From an uncultured Collinsella sp. (lineage in GTDB: Bacteria; Actinomycetota; Coriobacteriia; Coriobacteriales; Coriobacteriaceae), in contig CAUGJE010000011.1 of the NCBI GenBank assembly GCA_959599915.1, positions 10,790 through 74,789 of the forward strand: 64,000 nt of DNA, given 5' to 3'. Numbering within the stretch: position 1 is the first letter of the stretch; each line of letters starts with the position of its first letter. The position numbers and the translations under genes were made by a program. Of the stretch, positions 1-9,761 are shown piece by piece. A model generated the notes under the pieces. The model searched no databases and was not told the DNA's origin. It saw only the letters and a program-made list of their open reading frames with translations.

Positions 1-1
1 C

Positions 2-391
2 AAGCGCGTGGGGCTGCCTGGGGAGCCGGGCGCCGATAAGTGGGAGGTCTTTACGGCGGGCGGCCGCAACGCTACGGGTATCGACGCGGTGGCGTGGGCC
101 GAGGAGGCGGCTCGTCGCGGCGCCGGCGAAATCCTACTGACCAGCATGGACCGCGACGGCACCAAGGCCGGCTTTGACCTGGCGCTCACTCGCGCCGTGG
201 CGCGCGCGGTACCGATTCCCGTCATCGCGAGCGGCGGCGTGGGTACGCTCGAGCATTTTGCCGAGGGTGTGATTGAGGGCGAGGCCGACGCCGTGCTGGC
301 TGCCAGCGTCTTTCACTTTGGAACCTTCAGCATCCGCCAGGTCAAGGAGTATATGGCCAGCCAGGGTATCCCTATGAGGTTGGACTTCTAA
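2..391 (+). CDS. hisF: Imidazole glycerol phosphate synthase cyclase subunit, 3' part only
   Basis: The C-terminal 129 residues of HisF, which with HisH converts PRFAR and glutamine-derived ammonia into imidazole glycerol phosphate and AICAR in histidine synthesis. The reading frame is open to the left edge, so about half of a roughly 250-aa protein lies outside the window. Visible family motifs are [13 protein letters not shown], which carries the catalytic aspartate of the TIM barrel, and PVIASGGVG, a phosphate-binding loop. It ends 140 bp before hisI, and a palindromic repeat fills most of that gap although the genes run the same way. Its AICAR by-product is also the substrate of PurH, encoded near 55 kb. 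Confidence 0.95.
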   Translation, partial: KRVGLPGEPGADKWEVFTAGGRNATGIDAVAWAEEAARRGAGEILLTSMDRDGTKAGFDLALTRAVARAVPIPVIASGGVGTLEHFAEGVIEGEADAVLAASVFHFGTFSIRQVKEYMASQGIPMRLDF

Positions 392-392
392 T

Positions 393-505
393 GCTGCGGC
401 TTGTCCAGGCACCGCATCTTGCCGCTCAAACCGTCGCTCGCGTACCAAAGTACGCGTCGCTCCTCTTTCGCGGCAACCTGCGGTACCTGGGCAACCCTCG
501 CCGAC
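393..505. repeat. 113-bp imperfect palindrome, copy 1 (hisF-hisI gap)
   Basis: The sequence folds on itself. The centre is CGCGTAC-CAAA-GTACGCG, flanked by CCGCATCTTGCCGC pairing with GCGGCAACCTGCGG, then TTGTCCAGGCACCGCA pairing with TGCGGTACCTGGGCAA. A second copy of nearly the same length lies at 56027-56138 after purH. It begins two bases after the hisF stop and sits inside an apparent operon. Confidence 0.85.
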
Positions 506-531
506 ATGCGGGATTTTAATTGGGGAGAGAA

Positions 532-861
532 ATGGAAGAGATAACCGATCCTTCAAGGCTTACGTACGATGCCCACGGGCTGATTCCTTGCGTGGTTCAG
601 CAGTATGACACCGGCGAGGTGCTTATGGTTGCTTGGATGAACGAGGAATCGGTGGGGCTGACGCTCAAGACCGGGACCACGTGGTTTTGGAGCCGCAGCC
701 GCCAGGAGCTCTGGAACAAGGGCGCGACGAGCGGCAACATGCAAGCGGTCAAGGAGCTTTGGGCCGACTGCGATAGCGATACGCTGCTGGTCAAGGTCGA
801 CTCTCCGGGCCCGGCTTGCCACACCGGCAACCGTACCTGCTTCTTTAAGAAACTCGCGTAG
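532..861 (+). CDS. hisI: Phosphoribosyl-AMP cyclohydrolase
   Basis: 109 aa. Opens the purine ring of phosphoribosyl-AMP in histidine biosynthesis, a cytoplasmic zinc/magnesium enzyme. Metal ligands are visible in the DCDSD motif and in the C-terminal [13 protein letters not shown] motif. The [16 protein letters not shown] stretch is typical of the family. The ATG at 532 is preferred over an in-frame TTG at 520 because GGGGAGAG lies just before it. It is a single-domain HisI: the pyrophosphatase HisE is a separate gene 45 bp downstream. Confidence 0.95.
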   Translation: MEEITDPSRLTYDAHGLIPCVVQQYDTGEVLMVAWMNEESVGLTLKTGTTWFWSRSRQELWNKGATSGNMQAVKELWADCDSDTLLVKVDSPGPACHTGNRTCFFKKLA

Positions 862-906
862 GGCGGGCGCTCGATTAGACGCTCGGTTACTAGAAAGGAT
901 TGAACT

Positions 907-1224
907 ATGGGTGTGCGCACCGCAAATGTTCAGGATGGAAATATCGGCGAGACGCTGACGGGGCTGGCCGAGGTGATTCACGGACGTCGCGATGCGTCGC
1001 CGGAGGAGAGCTATACCGCTCGTCTGTTGACCGACGTCGAGGACGAGCTGCTCAAGAAGCTTGCCGAGGAGGCGAGCGAGGTCATCATGGCCTGCAAGGA
1101 TAACGACCATGACCACATCCGCTACGAGGCCGGCGACCTGGTCTACCATCTGCTCGTAACGCTCGAACGCTACGGTATCACCCTCGACGAGCTTGCCGGC
1201 GAACTCAACGCCCGCCGCCACTAG
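907..1224 (+). CDS. hisE: Phosphoribosyl-ATP pyrophosphatase
   Basis: 105 aa, all-alpha MazG-like fold. Removes pyrophosphate from phosphoribosyl-ATP, the step before HisI. The motif EEASEVIMA followed by YEAGDLVYHLLV carries the acidic residues that bind magnesium. An AGAAAGG ribosome binding site precedes the ATG. It appears to be the last gene of the his operon here and is followed by a cluster of repeats. Confidence 0.94.
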   Translation: MGVRTANVQDGNIGETLTGLAEVIHGRRDASPEESYTARLLTDVEDELLKKLAEEASEVIMACKDNDHDHIRYEAGDLVYHLLVTLERYGITLDELAGELNARRH

Positions 1225-1265
1225 TCATTGGGGACGTTCTTAAACGACTAGTCGTTAGGGACAGT
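1223..1265. repeat. REP-like GGGGAC element (i)
   Basis: It contains CTAGTCATTGGGGACGTTC, then CGACTAGTCG (a perfect palindrome), then TTAGGGACAGTC. The layout is a variable word, GGGGAC-GTT, the same variable word, GGGAC-AGTC. It recurs at 9833-9884 with a different variable word and at 53424-53472 in rearranged form. It overlaps the hisE stop codon. Confidence 0.6.
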
Positions 1266-1289
1266 CTTTGCCAGCGCTGCCAAATAACA

Positions 1290-1427
1290 CGCCCAATTAC
1301 TACGATGAAACTGGATCTGCTGACCACACGTCGGTTTTGAGCAAATCGTCAACGCTTTTACCTGCGGTTTTATTTTCCGCATTAAGCCGATGGTCGGGGG
1401 TTTGCGGTTCATCGTAGTAAACGGGCG
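1290..1427. repeat. MITE-like element with 20-bp terminal inverted repeats
   Basis: Left end CGCCCAATTACTACGATGAA (1290-1309) and right end TTCATCGTAGTAAACGGGCG (1408-1427) are inverted repeats with 18 of 20 matches. The interior is partly self-complementary (GACCACACGTCGGTTTT against AAGCCGATGGTC) and holds a CCTGCGGTTTT core also found in the 182-bp elements at 13352 and 16386. It encodes no protein I can recognise. It fills most of the 307-bp gap between hisE and the PHP phosphatase, between two GGGGAC elements. Confidence 0.6.
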
Positions 1428-1483
1428 TTCTTTTTGGCGGGTGGTGTTGCACGGGCGTCGGTGGTGAGCGAAACGACCTGTTT

Positions 1484-1531
1484 TCCTCCGTCCCCAAGGG
1501 GTCATTTGTGAAGAGTGTCCCCAATGACTAG
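1484..1531. repeat. REP-like GGGGAC element (ii)
   Basis: On the minus strand it reads CTAGTCATTGGGGACACTC, then AAATGACCCCTTGGGGACGG and AGGAAAAC. It shares CTAGTCATTGGGGAC with element (i) and the GGGGACGGAGGAAAAC end with element (iv) near 51.25 kb. Confidence 0.5.
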
Positions 1532-2443
1532 TTAGGCGAGGGGTGTGGGTTCCCATTCGCCGGTGGGGTGGGGGATGTCGAAGGTTCGATAACCGCAGTC
1601 GTAGGCGTGGGCCTGAGCCTCGCGGATGTTCCAGCAGATGTCGCAGGCGCGGTGTGCGTCCGAGCCAAAAGTAATCGGCACCTCGGCGTGGGCGAAGCAA
1701 CGCAACAGCCCGGTCGCGGGATAGAAGTCGTCGAGTCCCTTGCGCGGCGCGGCGGTCGAGACCTCGACACGGCGACCAGTGTCGTGAGCGCACTCGGCCA
1801 TCTGCCTCCAAAACGGCGCGGGGTCAAAGTCGGGCGCGAAGCCTTCCTTCGAAAAACGCATGACCAGGTCGGGGTGAGCCATCACATCAAAATTGAGCGA
1901 GCTTTCGCAGGCGTGGCACCAGTCGTCGACATAACGCTCCCATACGCCGCGCACGCCTAAGTTTTCCCAAACATGCAGATTGGTGTCGTCGTCGATCCAG
2001 CCGCAGCGTGAGTCGGGCGTATCGGGGCGCGCGACGTTTTCCGTTTCCGCCGTACCCGCGGCACCTGCCATGATATCGCCGGGGTCGCCAATCCAGTGCA
2101 CGCTGCCCAAGCGCACCACGGCGTCCTGGGACCAGCGCTCTACCAAGGGCTCGCAGCCTTCGTACCAATCGCATTCAAAACCGTAGATAAAGGTGAGCTC
2201 CGGCGCAATCTGCGCGGCGAGTTTGCGGGCGTCCTCAAAGGCCAGACGATGTGCCGGCAAGTCGCCCTCGACGACCTGCACCTCGCAGTTGGCGTCCATG
2301 CTGGCGGGCAGGGTGAGGTGGTCGGTCGAGACCATGACACGGCAGCCGGTGGCGGCAGCAGCGCGGACGTTGTCCTCAAACGAGGCATGGCCGTCCGAAA
2401 ACGAAGTATGGGTGTGGCAATCGACCAGCGGACACGCGGGCAT
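1532..2443 (-). CDS. hisK: PHP-family histidinol phosphatase
   Basis: 303 aa. The PHP metal-site motifs are clear: HTHTSFSDG near the N-terminus, STDHL, then AHPDLV and GSDAH near the C-terminus. PHP phosphatases of this kind (HisJ/HisK) hydrolyse histidinol phosphate, and the position next to hisFIE supports that role. The start at 2443 is chosen because AAAGGAG lies 5 bases upstream. The frame stays open upstream to 3304, but that extension is antisense to the larC-like gene and the start of the YfcE-like gene and has no start signal. Other PHP phosphoesterase activities cannot be excluded. Confidence 0.82.
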   Translation of the reverse strand: MPACPLVDCHTHTSFSDGHASFEDNVRAAAATGCRVMVSTDHLTLPASMDANCEVQVVEGDLPAHRLAFEDARKLAAQIAPELTFIYGFECDWYEGCEPLVERWSQDAVVRLGSVHWIGDPGDIMAGAAGTAETENVARPDTPDSRCGWIDDDTNLHVWENLGVRGVWERYVDDWCHACESSLNFDVMAHPDLVMRFSKEGFAPDFDPAPFWRQMAECAHDTGRRVEVSTAAPRKGLDDFYPATGLLRCFAHAEVPITFGSDAHRACDICWNIREAQAHAYDCGYRTFDIPHPTGEWEPTPLA

Positions 2444-2567
2444 GGCGACTCCTTTGCATTTGGTGAATCCGCTCCATTGTAATGGTGCAGCTCTCGACAC
2501 GCCGCTCACGCCGGAGCTCGAAATCGACCGGAAAGGCTGCGCAGTGCGCGGTGCGGCCCCGCTCCAA

Positions 2568-2631
2568 AACATGTGCGTCAGCCTCCAAAACCGACAAAAA
2601 ATGACATGTTTGGAGGCTGACGTACACGTTT
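2568..2631. repeat. 64-bp hairpin between divergent genes
   Basis: The arms GTGCGTCAGCCTCCAAAAC (2573-2591) and GTTTGGAGGCTGACGTACAC (2608-2627) are nearly perfect complements that extend a few bases outward. The loop is CGACAAAAAATGACAT. It lies between hisK (minus) and the larC-like gene (plus), so it is not a terminator of either. Confidence 0.7.
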
Positions 2632-2737
2632 GGATAGGGGCGAGGGCGGCGACGGACGAAAGTCGCGCTTGCGCCACGTCCGATGTGCTAGCGTTTGGGT
2701 GAATAAAACGAGCCCGCGCGGAAAGGATCCGGACCGT

Positions 2738-3223
2738 ATGCAATGCGATAGTACATCCCCGCTGTCTCGCGAGACCGATGCACCCGAAACTATCGTCAAG
2801 CTGGAGTGCGACATCGACGATGCGTCGCCCGAGGTACTCGCCTATGCCGCCGACCGCCTGCGCGAGGCGGGCGCCCGCGAGGTGCACTGGCTGCCTCTCT
2901 ACTGCAAAAAAGGTCGTCCCGGCTGGCAGCTGCAGGTAATCTGCGCCCGTGAGGACATTGACCGCCTGCAGACGATCATCTTTTTGGAAACCACGACCAA
3001 CGGCATCCGCCGCCAGGTTATGGAGCGCGTCTGCCTGCCGCGCCGCTTTGAGCAGGTGGCGACGCCTTGGGGCGAGGTGGCCGTCAAAGTAGCCACCCTG
3101 CCCGACGGCAGTGAGCGTGCGGCGCCCGAGTACGAGGACTGCGCCCGTCTTGCCCGTGAGTGCGACGTGCCGCTCCAGCGCGTGATGCAGGCGGCACAAG
3201 CCTCGGCACTGCGATTTGAGTAA
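2738..3223 (+). CDS. LarC C-terminal (LarC2-like) domain protein
   Basis: 161 aa. Resembles the C-terminal half of LarC, the CTP-dependent nickel insertase that finishes the nickel-pincer cofactor of lactate racemase. Family features seen are KLECDIDDASPEVLAYAADRL, the KKGRPGWQLQVIC segment and the FLETTTNGIRRQVMERVCLPR stretch, all normally about 250 residues into full LarC. No LarC1 part is present upstream and larB/larE are absent from the window. GGAAAGGATCC precedes the ATG. It could serve a split LarC whose other half lies elsewhere, or be a repurposed domain. Confidence 0.75.
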   Translation: MQCDSTSPLSRETDAPETIVKLECDIDDASPEVLAYAADRLREAGAREVHWLPLYCKKGRPGWQLQVICAREDIDRLQTIIFLETTTNGIRRQVMERVCLPRRFEQVATPWGEVAVKVATLPDGSERAAPEYEDCARLARECDVPLQRVMQAAQASALRFE

Positions 3224-3278
3224 CGCGGCCGGTGGCACGCCGCCTCCAGCCCCATCAACCCCACCCGAAAGGACCACC

Positions 3279-3827
3279 ATGAAATACCTCATCGCCTCCG
3301 ACATTCACGGCTCGGCATACTGGGCCGAGCGCCTGGTCGCCGCCATCGAATCCGAGCAGCCCGACCGCATCGTGCTGCTGGGCGACCTGCTCTACCACGG
3401 CCCGCGTAACGACCTGCCGCGCGACTACGCCCCCAAGCGTGTGATTCCGCTGCTCAACGCCCTGGCCGACCGCATCATCGCCGTCCGCGGCAACTGCGAC
3501 GCCGAAGTCGACCAGATGGTGCTCGACTTCCCCGTCATGGCCGACTACGCCACGCTGTTCGACGAGGCCGGCCGCGAGCTGTTCCTGACGCACGGCCACG
3601 TCTTTGGCGCCGGCATGCACAACAGCGTCGACCACGCGCCCGCACTGCCCGAGGGTTCCGCGCTCGTCTACGGCCACACGCACATCAAGGTTAACGAGGA
3701 AAGCGCCGCATACCCGGGCCTGTGGCTCTTCAACCCCGGCAGCGTGAGCATCCCCAAGGACGGCACGCACAGCTACGGCATCTACGAGGGCGGCGCGTTC
3801 CGCCATGTGATCATGGAGGAGAACTAA
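3279..3827 (+). CDS. YfcE/MJ0936-type phosphodiesterase
   Basis: 182 aa, a small calcineurin-like metallophosphoesterase. The full metal-site set is visible: SDIHGS, LLGDLLYHG, RGNCDAEVD, THGH and YGHTHI. YfcE-type enzymes hydrolyse phosphodiesters in vitro with unclear physiological substrates. GAAAGGACCACC precedes the start. It ends 2 bp before the mazG start, so the two are probably cotranscribed. Confidence 0.9.
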   Translation: MKYLIASDIHGSAYWAERLVAAIESEQPDRIVLLGDLLYHGPRNDLPRDYAPKRVIPLLNALADRIIAVRGNCDAEVDQMVLDFPVMADYATLFDEAGRELFLTHGHVFGAGMHNSVDHAPALPEGSALVYGHTHIKVNEESAAYPGLWLFNPGSVSIPKDGTHSYGIYEGGAFRHVIMEEN

Positions 3828-3829
3828 CC

Positions 3830-4690
3830 ATGGCCGAGCATATGGCTCAGCAAAATGCCGAGGGTTCGCGCGACCTGTCCACGCTGGTCGACGCGTCGGC
3901 CGAGCTGCAACATCTGGTGCAGACCATCTGGCGCCTGCGTCAGCCCGACGGCTGCCCGTGGGACCGCGAGCAGACGCACCGCAGCATCGGCAAGAACATG
4001 ATCGAGGAAGCCTACGAGGCGCTCGATTGCATCGAGGCGGACGACGTGGCGCATCTGCGCGAGGAGCTGGGCGACGTGCTCATGCAGGTGGTGCTGCATG
4101 CGCAGATTGCGGCGGACGCCGGTGAGTTTACGCTGGCCGATGTGGCACGCGATATCGACGCCAAGCTCATCCGTCGTCACCCGCACGTGTTTGGCGATGC
4201 AGATGCCGATAACTCCGACGATGTGCTCAAGATCTGGGACGAGGTCAAGCTTGCCGAGAAGGCTGCCAAGGACAAGGCCGTGGCGGCAGGCGAGGCTGCG
4301 CCCGAGGGCTTGCTCGACGGCGTGCCCACGCATCTGCCGGCGCTGATGCAGGCCCAGAAGGTGTCGCACAAGGCAGCGGCCGTGGGCTTTGAGTGGGAGT
4401 CGGTCCAGGACGTGTGGGACGAGGTTGCTGAGGAGCGTGCCGAGTTTGAGGCCGAGGCTCCCGGCTCGCCCGAGCGCGAAATGGAGTTTGGCGACCTGCT
4501 CTTTGCCCTTGTTAACGTTGCGCGCAAAGAAGGCATCGACGCCGAGAGCGCCCTGCGTGCGAGCACGGCCAAGTTCCGCCGTCGCTGGGCCGCGATGGAG
4601 GCCGCCGTGCACGAGGCGGGCGATGACCTCGCCGCCTACTCAACCGCTCAACTCAACGACCTGTGGGACCAAGCAAAAGCAAGCGAGTGA
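3830..4690 (+). CDS. mazG: Nucleoside triphosphate pyrophosphohydrolase MazG
   Basis: 286 aa with two MazG modules. The first has EEAYEALDCI and LREELGDVLMQVVLHAQIA, the EExxE...ExxD magnesium site. The second has REMEFGDLLFALVNVARKEG near the C-terminus. MazG hydrolyses (d)NTPs to monophosphates and pyrophosphate, clearing aberrant nucleotides and affecting ppGpp levels. The GGAGGAG ribosome binding site overlaps the end of the preceding gene. Two-module length is normal for bacterial MazG. Confidence 0.93.
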   Translation: MAEHMAQQNAEGSRDLSTLVDASAELQHLVQTIWRLRQPDGCPWDREQTHRSIGKNMIEEAYEALDCIEADDVAHLREELGDVLMQVVLHAQIAADAGEFTLADVARDIDAKLIRRHPHVFGDADADNSDDVLKIWDEVKLAEKAAKDKAVAAGEAAPEGLLDGVPTHLPALMQAQKVSHKAAAVGFEWESVQDVWDEVAEERAEFEAEAPGSPEREMEFGDLLFALVNVARKEGIDAESALRASTAKFRRRWAAMEAAVHEAGDDLAAYSTAQLNDLWDQAKASE

Positions 4691-4729
4691 GGCCTGCGTC
4701 TCTCACGGCATCCATTCGTAGAGAGGTTT

Positions 4730-6097
4730 CTACAAGCAAAAAGCCATATACAACGGAAGATGTGCCAGCTGTGCTTCGGCATCCCACTCGAGTTGTTTAG
4801 GGTGCAACACGTAAGCCATCCCAATCTTCTTGTTAAAGCGCGCGCGGAATCGGTCGAGGGAGATGGTTCCGTATCTGCGTGGCGACTTAACTTCGATAGG
4901 GCTGATGCGCGGCTTTCCGGCGGCATTGACATAGGGTCGGGTAACGAGGAAGTCGATTTCCATGCGCTCCTCCCCCTCCTTCTTTCCGCTTTGGGAATAA
5001 AAGAAGAGCCTGTGTCCATTGGCCTTTAGAGATTGGGCAACGTAGTTTTCGGTAAGCATTCCTTCGTTCAATCCGATGTCACCGCGAAGCACGGCCCTGT
5101 AAACGTCTTCATCGGTATCGTTGTTGTCAGAGAAGGCAAGCGTTACAAGCAGGCCGGTGTCTGCCATGTAACACTTGAGGGCCGTTTGCTCCATGCTGAG
5201 TGAAAGGCCCACGCTCGGTTCGCTTGCGGCATAGCAGATATTGGCAATTCGCGCGTCTGCCAGCCAAAAGAAGGCTTCTTCGTAGGTGCGCATGCGTGCG
5301 TTTTTATCAAGTGAGGAAAGCTTGAATCGTTTTTCGTGCCTAGAGAGCTGACCCGGGATGCCATCGAGTACGGAGACGACTTTGAATTCGTAACCGGTTG
5401 CAAAACGAGAGATATCGTTGCGATAGAGCTGGACGATTCGGCGCTTCGAAGCGTCGACGGGCGCAAAAGCGCGCTGCTCAACATAGATGGATACCGGCTC
5501 AGGCATGCCGCCTACGAGCATGTATTCGCGCATAAGGGAGAGCGCTCTGCGATGTAGGGCATCGGGGAGCGGCTTCATCTTGTTAAAACTCATGCGAATG
5601 AGATCGGCCAGCCCCTTTTCGTCCATGCCCCAAAGAAACTCCTCAAAGTCGAGGGGCTCAAGTTCCAGAGACTCTTCCTCGGACGGGATAACGATATCTT
5701 TAATGTTCTGCTTGATACTGAGCAGGGATCCAGTTTCGATGTAGTCGTAACGTCCGTCTGCAACGAGATACTTGATGAGTCCGCGTGCTTGCGGGTACAT
5801 CTGGACCTCGTCAAAGACGATAAGCGTCTCGTGTTCATAGAGTTTGACGTTATAGAAAACCGAGAGATAGAGGAAGAGCGAGTCGAAGTCAGTGCGATAG
5901 TCCTCAAAATATTGCTTAACTTCGGCAGGTGCTTGAAAGAAATCAATGACAAGGCAGGACTTGTATTCGGTTTCTCCAAACGTGTGGGCAAGCGTGCTCT
6001 TGCCGACGCGGCGGGCTCCTTCAATAAGAAGTGCTGTTTTACCAGCGCTTTCATGCTTCCATTTTAGTAGTTTGTCATAGGCTTTTCGTTTAAGCAT
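4730..6097 (-). CDS. AAA ATPase with C-terminal DUF4143/nuclease-like domain (copy 1)
   Basis: 455 aa. N-terminal AAA domain with Walker A EGARRVGKST (about residues 25-34) and Walker B LIVFDEVQMYP. The C-terminal part has the DUF4143 pattern with EIDFLV followed by PIEVKS, a PD-(D/E)XK-like arrangement. The family is common in Coriobacteria, Bacteroides and archaea, and its function is not established. The start at 6097 (MLKRKAYDK) is chosen over an in-frame GTG at 6145 because the upstream codons fall in direct repeats. It is a paralogue of the gene at 9903-11204 (the two share layout, not close sequence). It is convergent with mazG. Confidence 0.85.
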   Translation of the reverse strand: MLKRKAYDKLLKWKHESAGKTALLIEGARRVGKSTLAHTFGETEYKSCLVIDFFQAPAEVKQYFEDYRTDFDSLFLYLSVFYNVKLYEHETLIVFDEVQMYPQARGLIKYLVADGRYDYIETGSLLSIKQNIKDIVIPSEEESLELEPLDFEEFLWGMDEKGLADLIRMSFNKMKPLPDALHRRALSLMREYMLVGGMPEPVSIYVEQRAFAPVDASKRRIVQLYRNDISRFATGYEFKVVSVLDGIPGQLSRHEKRFKLSSLDKNARMRTYEEAFFWLADARIANICYAASEPSVGLSLSMEQTALKCYMADTGLLVTLAFSDNNDTDEDVYRAVLRGDIGLNEGMLTENYVAQSLKANGHRLFFYSQSGKKEGEERMEIDFLVTRPYVNAAGKPRISPIEVKSPRRYGTISLDRFRARFNKKIGMAYVLHPKQLEWDAEAQLAHLPLYMAFCL

Positions 6098-6109
6098 GGC
6101 TACCTCGTA

Positions 6110-6203
6110 CACGATATCCAGAACTTTTATAACCTGATTATGCACGATATCCAGAACTTCAGACCCTTAGAATTGCACGATATCCAGAACTTTGCACGAT
6201 ATA
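6110..6203 (-). promoter_or_regulatory. 33-bp-period direct repeats upstream of ATPase copy 1
   Basis: CACGATATCCAGAACTT occurs exactly at 6110-6126, 6143-6159 and 6176-6192, spaced 33 bp apart. A partial unit CACGATATA starts at 6195. The core contains GATATC. The array ends 12 bp from the ATPase start codon, so it overlaps the likely promoter and leader. The period is also 11 codons and the unit reads KVLDIV in the gene frame, broken by a stop further upstream. Operator or leader function is inference. Confidence 0.75.
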
Positions 6204-7765
<1,562 letters not shown>

Positions 7766-7836
7766 GCAGCGGCGTGTGCGGGGGCGGGGCTGACTCGGTT
7801 CCGCCCCGCCTTGGCTGGATGTCGCAAAGCGCTATG

Positions 7837-7868
7837 GGCGCTGGGCCATATGGCTCAGCGCCTTTTTT
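7837..7868 (+). terminator. Rho-independent terminator after eno
   Basis: GGCGCTGGGCC ATAT GGCTCAGCGCC followed by six T. A second GC-rich inverted pair (GGGGCGGGG / CCGCCCCGCC) lies closer to the stop codon. Confidence 0.9.
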
Positions 7869-7959
7869 ATGTCGAGCAAAGGCCGCCGAAGGCGTTGCGT
7901 GTGCTCGTGCTATAACTAGAATACTTAGCGCAAACAAACCTCAACCGCACAAGGCGCAC

Positions 7960-8718
7960 ATGGATCAGATTTATGACAACAGGTACTATTCCGTCGGTTC
8001 GCGTGAGCCGTCGCCTCGCCGTGCGCGCACGGTGCAGCTCGGTGGGTCCGCCTACGCCGGTGCCGACCGCTCCGCGCAGCGCCCGACAAGCACCTCGCGC
8101 CCCAATGCTCAATCGAATACTTCGGCAGATGGACCGGTGCGCCCGCCACGTTCGTCGCATGCATCGCGTCCCTCGACTCAGGCACACGACAAATCGAGCA
8201 GGCCTTCGAGCCGTCTTTCGGGCTCGGACTTTATGCGCTACGCCAACGACAATGCGGTGGTCAAGGCAATCTATGACTTTACGCATGGCTCTCTGCGTCC
8301 GCTGTTTATCGGTATCGTGGTGGCTCTGGCGCTCGTGAGCCTGTATTTCCCCGTGCGCGACCTGTACGTTGCAAAACGCTCGAACGACATCTTGGCCAAG
8401 CAGGTCGAGATTCGCGAGCAATACAAAGATGAGATGAAAAAAGACACTGACAAGTGGCTCTCGGAAGAGGGCATTAAGGATCGGGCACGGGAACTGGGCA
8501 TGGCGATGCCCGGCGAGAAGAGGATTGAAGTGCTGGGCCTGGACGATGATTCGGATTCGTCGTCGAGCAAAAAGTCCTCAAACGCCAAGAAGGCCAGTGA
8601 AGTGGCCAAAGAGATCGAAGAGGTCGGCAAGGACGCACCGTGGTACATCCAGACGCTCGATATGCTGTTTGGATTTAACGGCGTCGAGGGCCAGACGGTC
8701 GCGTCCAGCGGCGAGTAG
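7960..8718 (+). CDS. Septum formation initiator protein (DivIC/FtsB-like)
   Basis: 252 aa. Residues 1 to about 100 are a basic, Ser/Arg-rich low-complexity cytoplasmic tail. One membrane segment follows (FIGIVVALALVSLYFPV), then a short coiled coil (KRSNDILAKQVEIREQYKDE) and the IKDRARELGMAMPGE segment typical of the family. DivIC/FtsB proteins join FtsL and FtsQ/DivIB in the divisome. A long acidic tail follows. It is longer than the usual 100-130 aa because of the two tails. It lies 29 bp upstream of the ppx-like gene on the same strand. Confidence 0.8.
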   Translation: MDQIYDNRYYSVGSREPSPRRARTVQLGGSAYAGADRSAQRPTSTSRPNAQSNTSADGPVRPPRSSHASRPSTQAHDKSSRPSSRLSGSDFMRYANDNAVVKAIYDFTHGSLRPLFIGIVVALALVSLYFPVRDLYVAKRSNDILAKQVEIREQYKDEMKKDTDKWLSEEGIKDRARELGMAMPGEKRIEVLGLDDDSDSSSSKKSSNAKKASEVAKEIEEVGKDAPWYIQTLDMLFGFNGVEGQTVASSGE

Positions 8719-8746
8719 GCGAGTAGCGCCCGGAGGGGAGCCCGCA

Positions 8747-9748
8747 ATGACAAATTGCAAACGCTATAAGGTGGCCGCGATCGACCTGGGAACGGTGTCG
8801 TCGCGACTGGTGTTGGCTCAGGTCGAGTGCGGAGCGATTGTGGAATCGTTCAAGCATACCGAGATTACCGACCTGGGCGAGGGCGTGGACGCGACGGGGC
8901 GCTTTTGCGAGGCGGCCGTTGAGCGCGTGCTCGCTGCGTGCCGCATGTTTGTGGACGAAGCCCGTACCTTTGGGGCCGCGTGCGTCTGCACCACCTGCAC
9001 GAGTGCCGCGCGCGATGCGTCCAATGCCGCGCTGCTGCTGGACGGTCTGCACGATCTGGGGCTCGAACCGCAGGTGATTCCGGGCGAGGTCGAGGCGCGC
9101 CTGACATTTTTTGGCGTGGCGCACGACTTTGCCGGCGAGCGCATCATCGTCGCCGATTCGGGCGGCGGCTCCACGGAGCTCGCGACGGGCGTCTATGCGC
9201 CTGAGCGCGGGGTCTTTGCGCTGGAGGGAACGCGCTCGCTGGACATCGGTTGCCGTCGCGTGACGGAGCGGTTTTTCTCGGCGCTGCCGCCCGCGGACGG
9301 CGAGCTCGCGGTTGCCGCCGCGTGGGCGGGCGAGCAGTTCTCCGCCTATTTTGAGGGCCTGCCGAGCAATTATGAGCGTGCAGAGCGCCTGGTCGCGGTG
9401 GGCGGTACCGTCACTACGCTCGTGGCGCTGGTCCACGAACTGGAGCCGTACGACTCGAGCTTTGTGCACCTGCGCGAGCTTTCGATGGAGCAGATTTCTG
9501 CCGCTATCGAGCGCATGTCCACGCTGGACGTGGAGAGCATTGCCGCGTTGCCAGGCGTGCAGCCCAAGCGCGCGGGCGTGATTCTGGCCGGCGCCGTGGT
9601 GATTCGCGAGCTCATGCGCGCCGGTGGCTACGATGCGCTCACCGTAAGCGAGAACAGCCTCCTCGCCGGCATGGCCGCCACCATCAACGAGGTTCTCGAC
9701 GGCGCGACTCCCACCATCGCCTGGACCCCGAGCCTGAGCGCCCTTTAA
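8747..9748 (+). CDS. Ppx/GppA family phosphatase
   Basis: 333 aa, the single ASKHA-fold module without the C-terminal HD domain of long Ppx. Motifs are AAIDLGTVSSRLVLA, TCTSAARDASN, IPGEVEARLTFFGV, VADSGGGSTEL and AVGGTVTTLVAL. Family members hydrolyse polyphosphate and/or pppGpp, and sequence alone does not tell which. CGGAGGGGAG precedes the ATG. The neighbouring divIC-like gene suggests an operon, an order common in actinobacteria. Confidence 0.88.
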   Translation: MTNCKRYKVAAIDLGTVSSRLVLAQVECGAIVESFKHTEITDLGEGVDATGRFCEAAVERVLAACRMFVDEARTFGAACVCTTCTSAARDASNAALLLDGLHDLGLEPQVIPGEVEARLTFFGVAHDFAGERIIVADSGGGSTELATGVYAPERGVFALEGTRSLDIGCRRVTERFFSALPPADGELAVAAAWAGEQFSAYFEGLPSNYERAERLVAVGGTVTTLVALVHELEPYDSSFVHLRELSMEQISAAIERMSTLDVESIAALPGVQPKRAGVILAGAVVIRELMRAGGYDALTVSENSLLAGMAATINEVLDGATPTIAWTPSLSAL

Positions 9749-9761
9749 CCATCCCCTCATA

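Noticed and set aside
1532..3304. A 590-residue version of the PHP phosphatase
   Set aside because: The extra N-terminal part is antisense to the larC-like gene and crosses the hairpin at 2568; AAAGGAG marks the true start at 2443.
6110..6203. CRISPR-like array before ATPase copy 1
   Set aside because: Repeat units are only 17 bp with three copies and 16-bp spacers, no cas genes are near, and they abut a start codon. A regulatory or leader array fits better.
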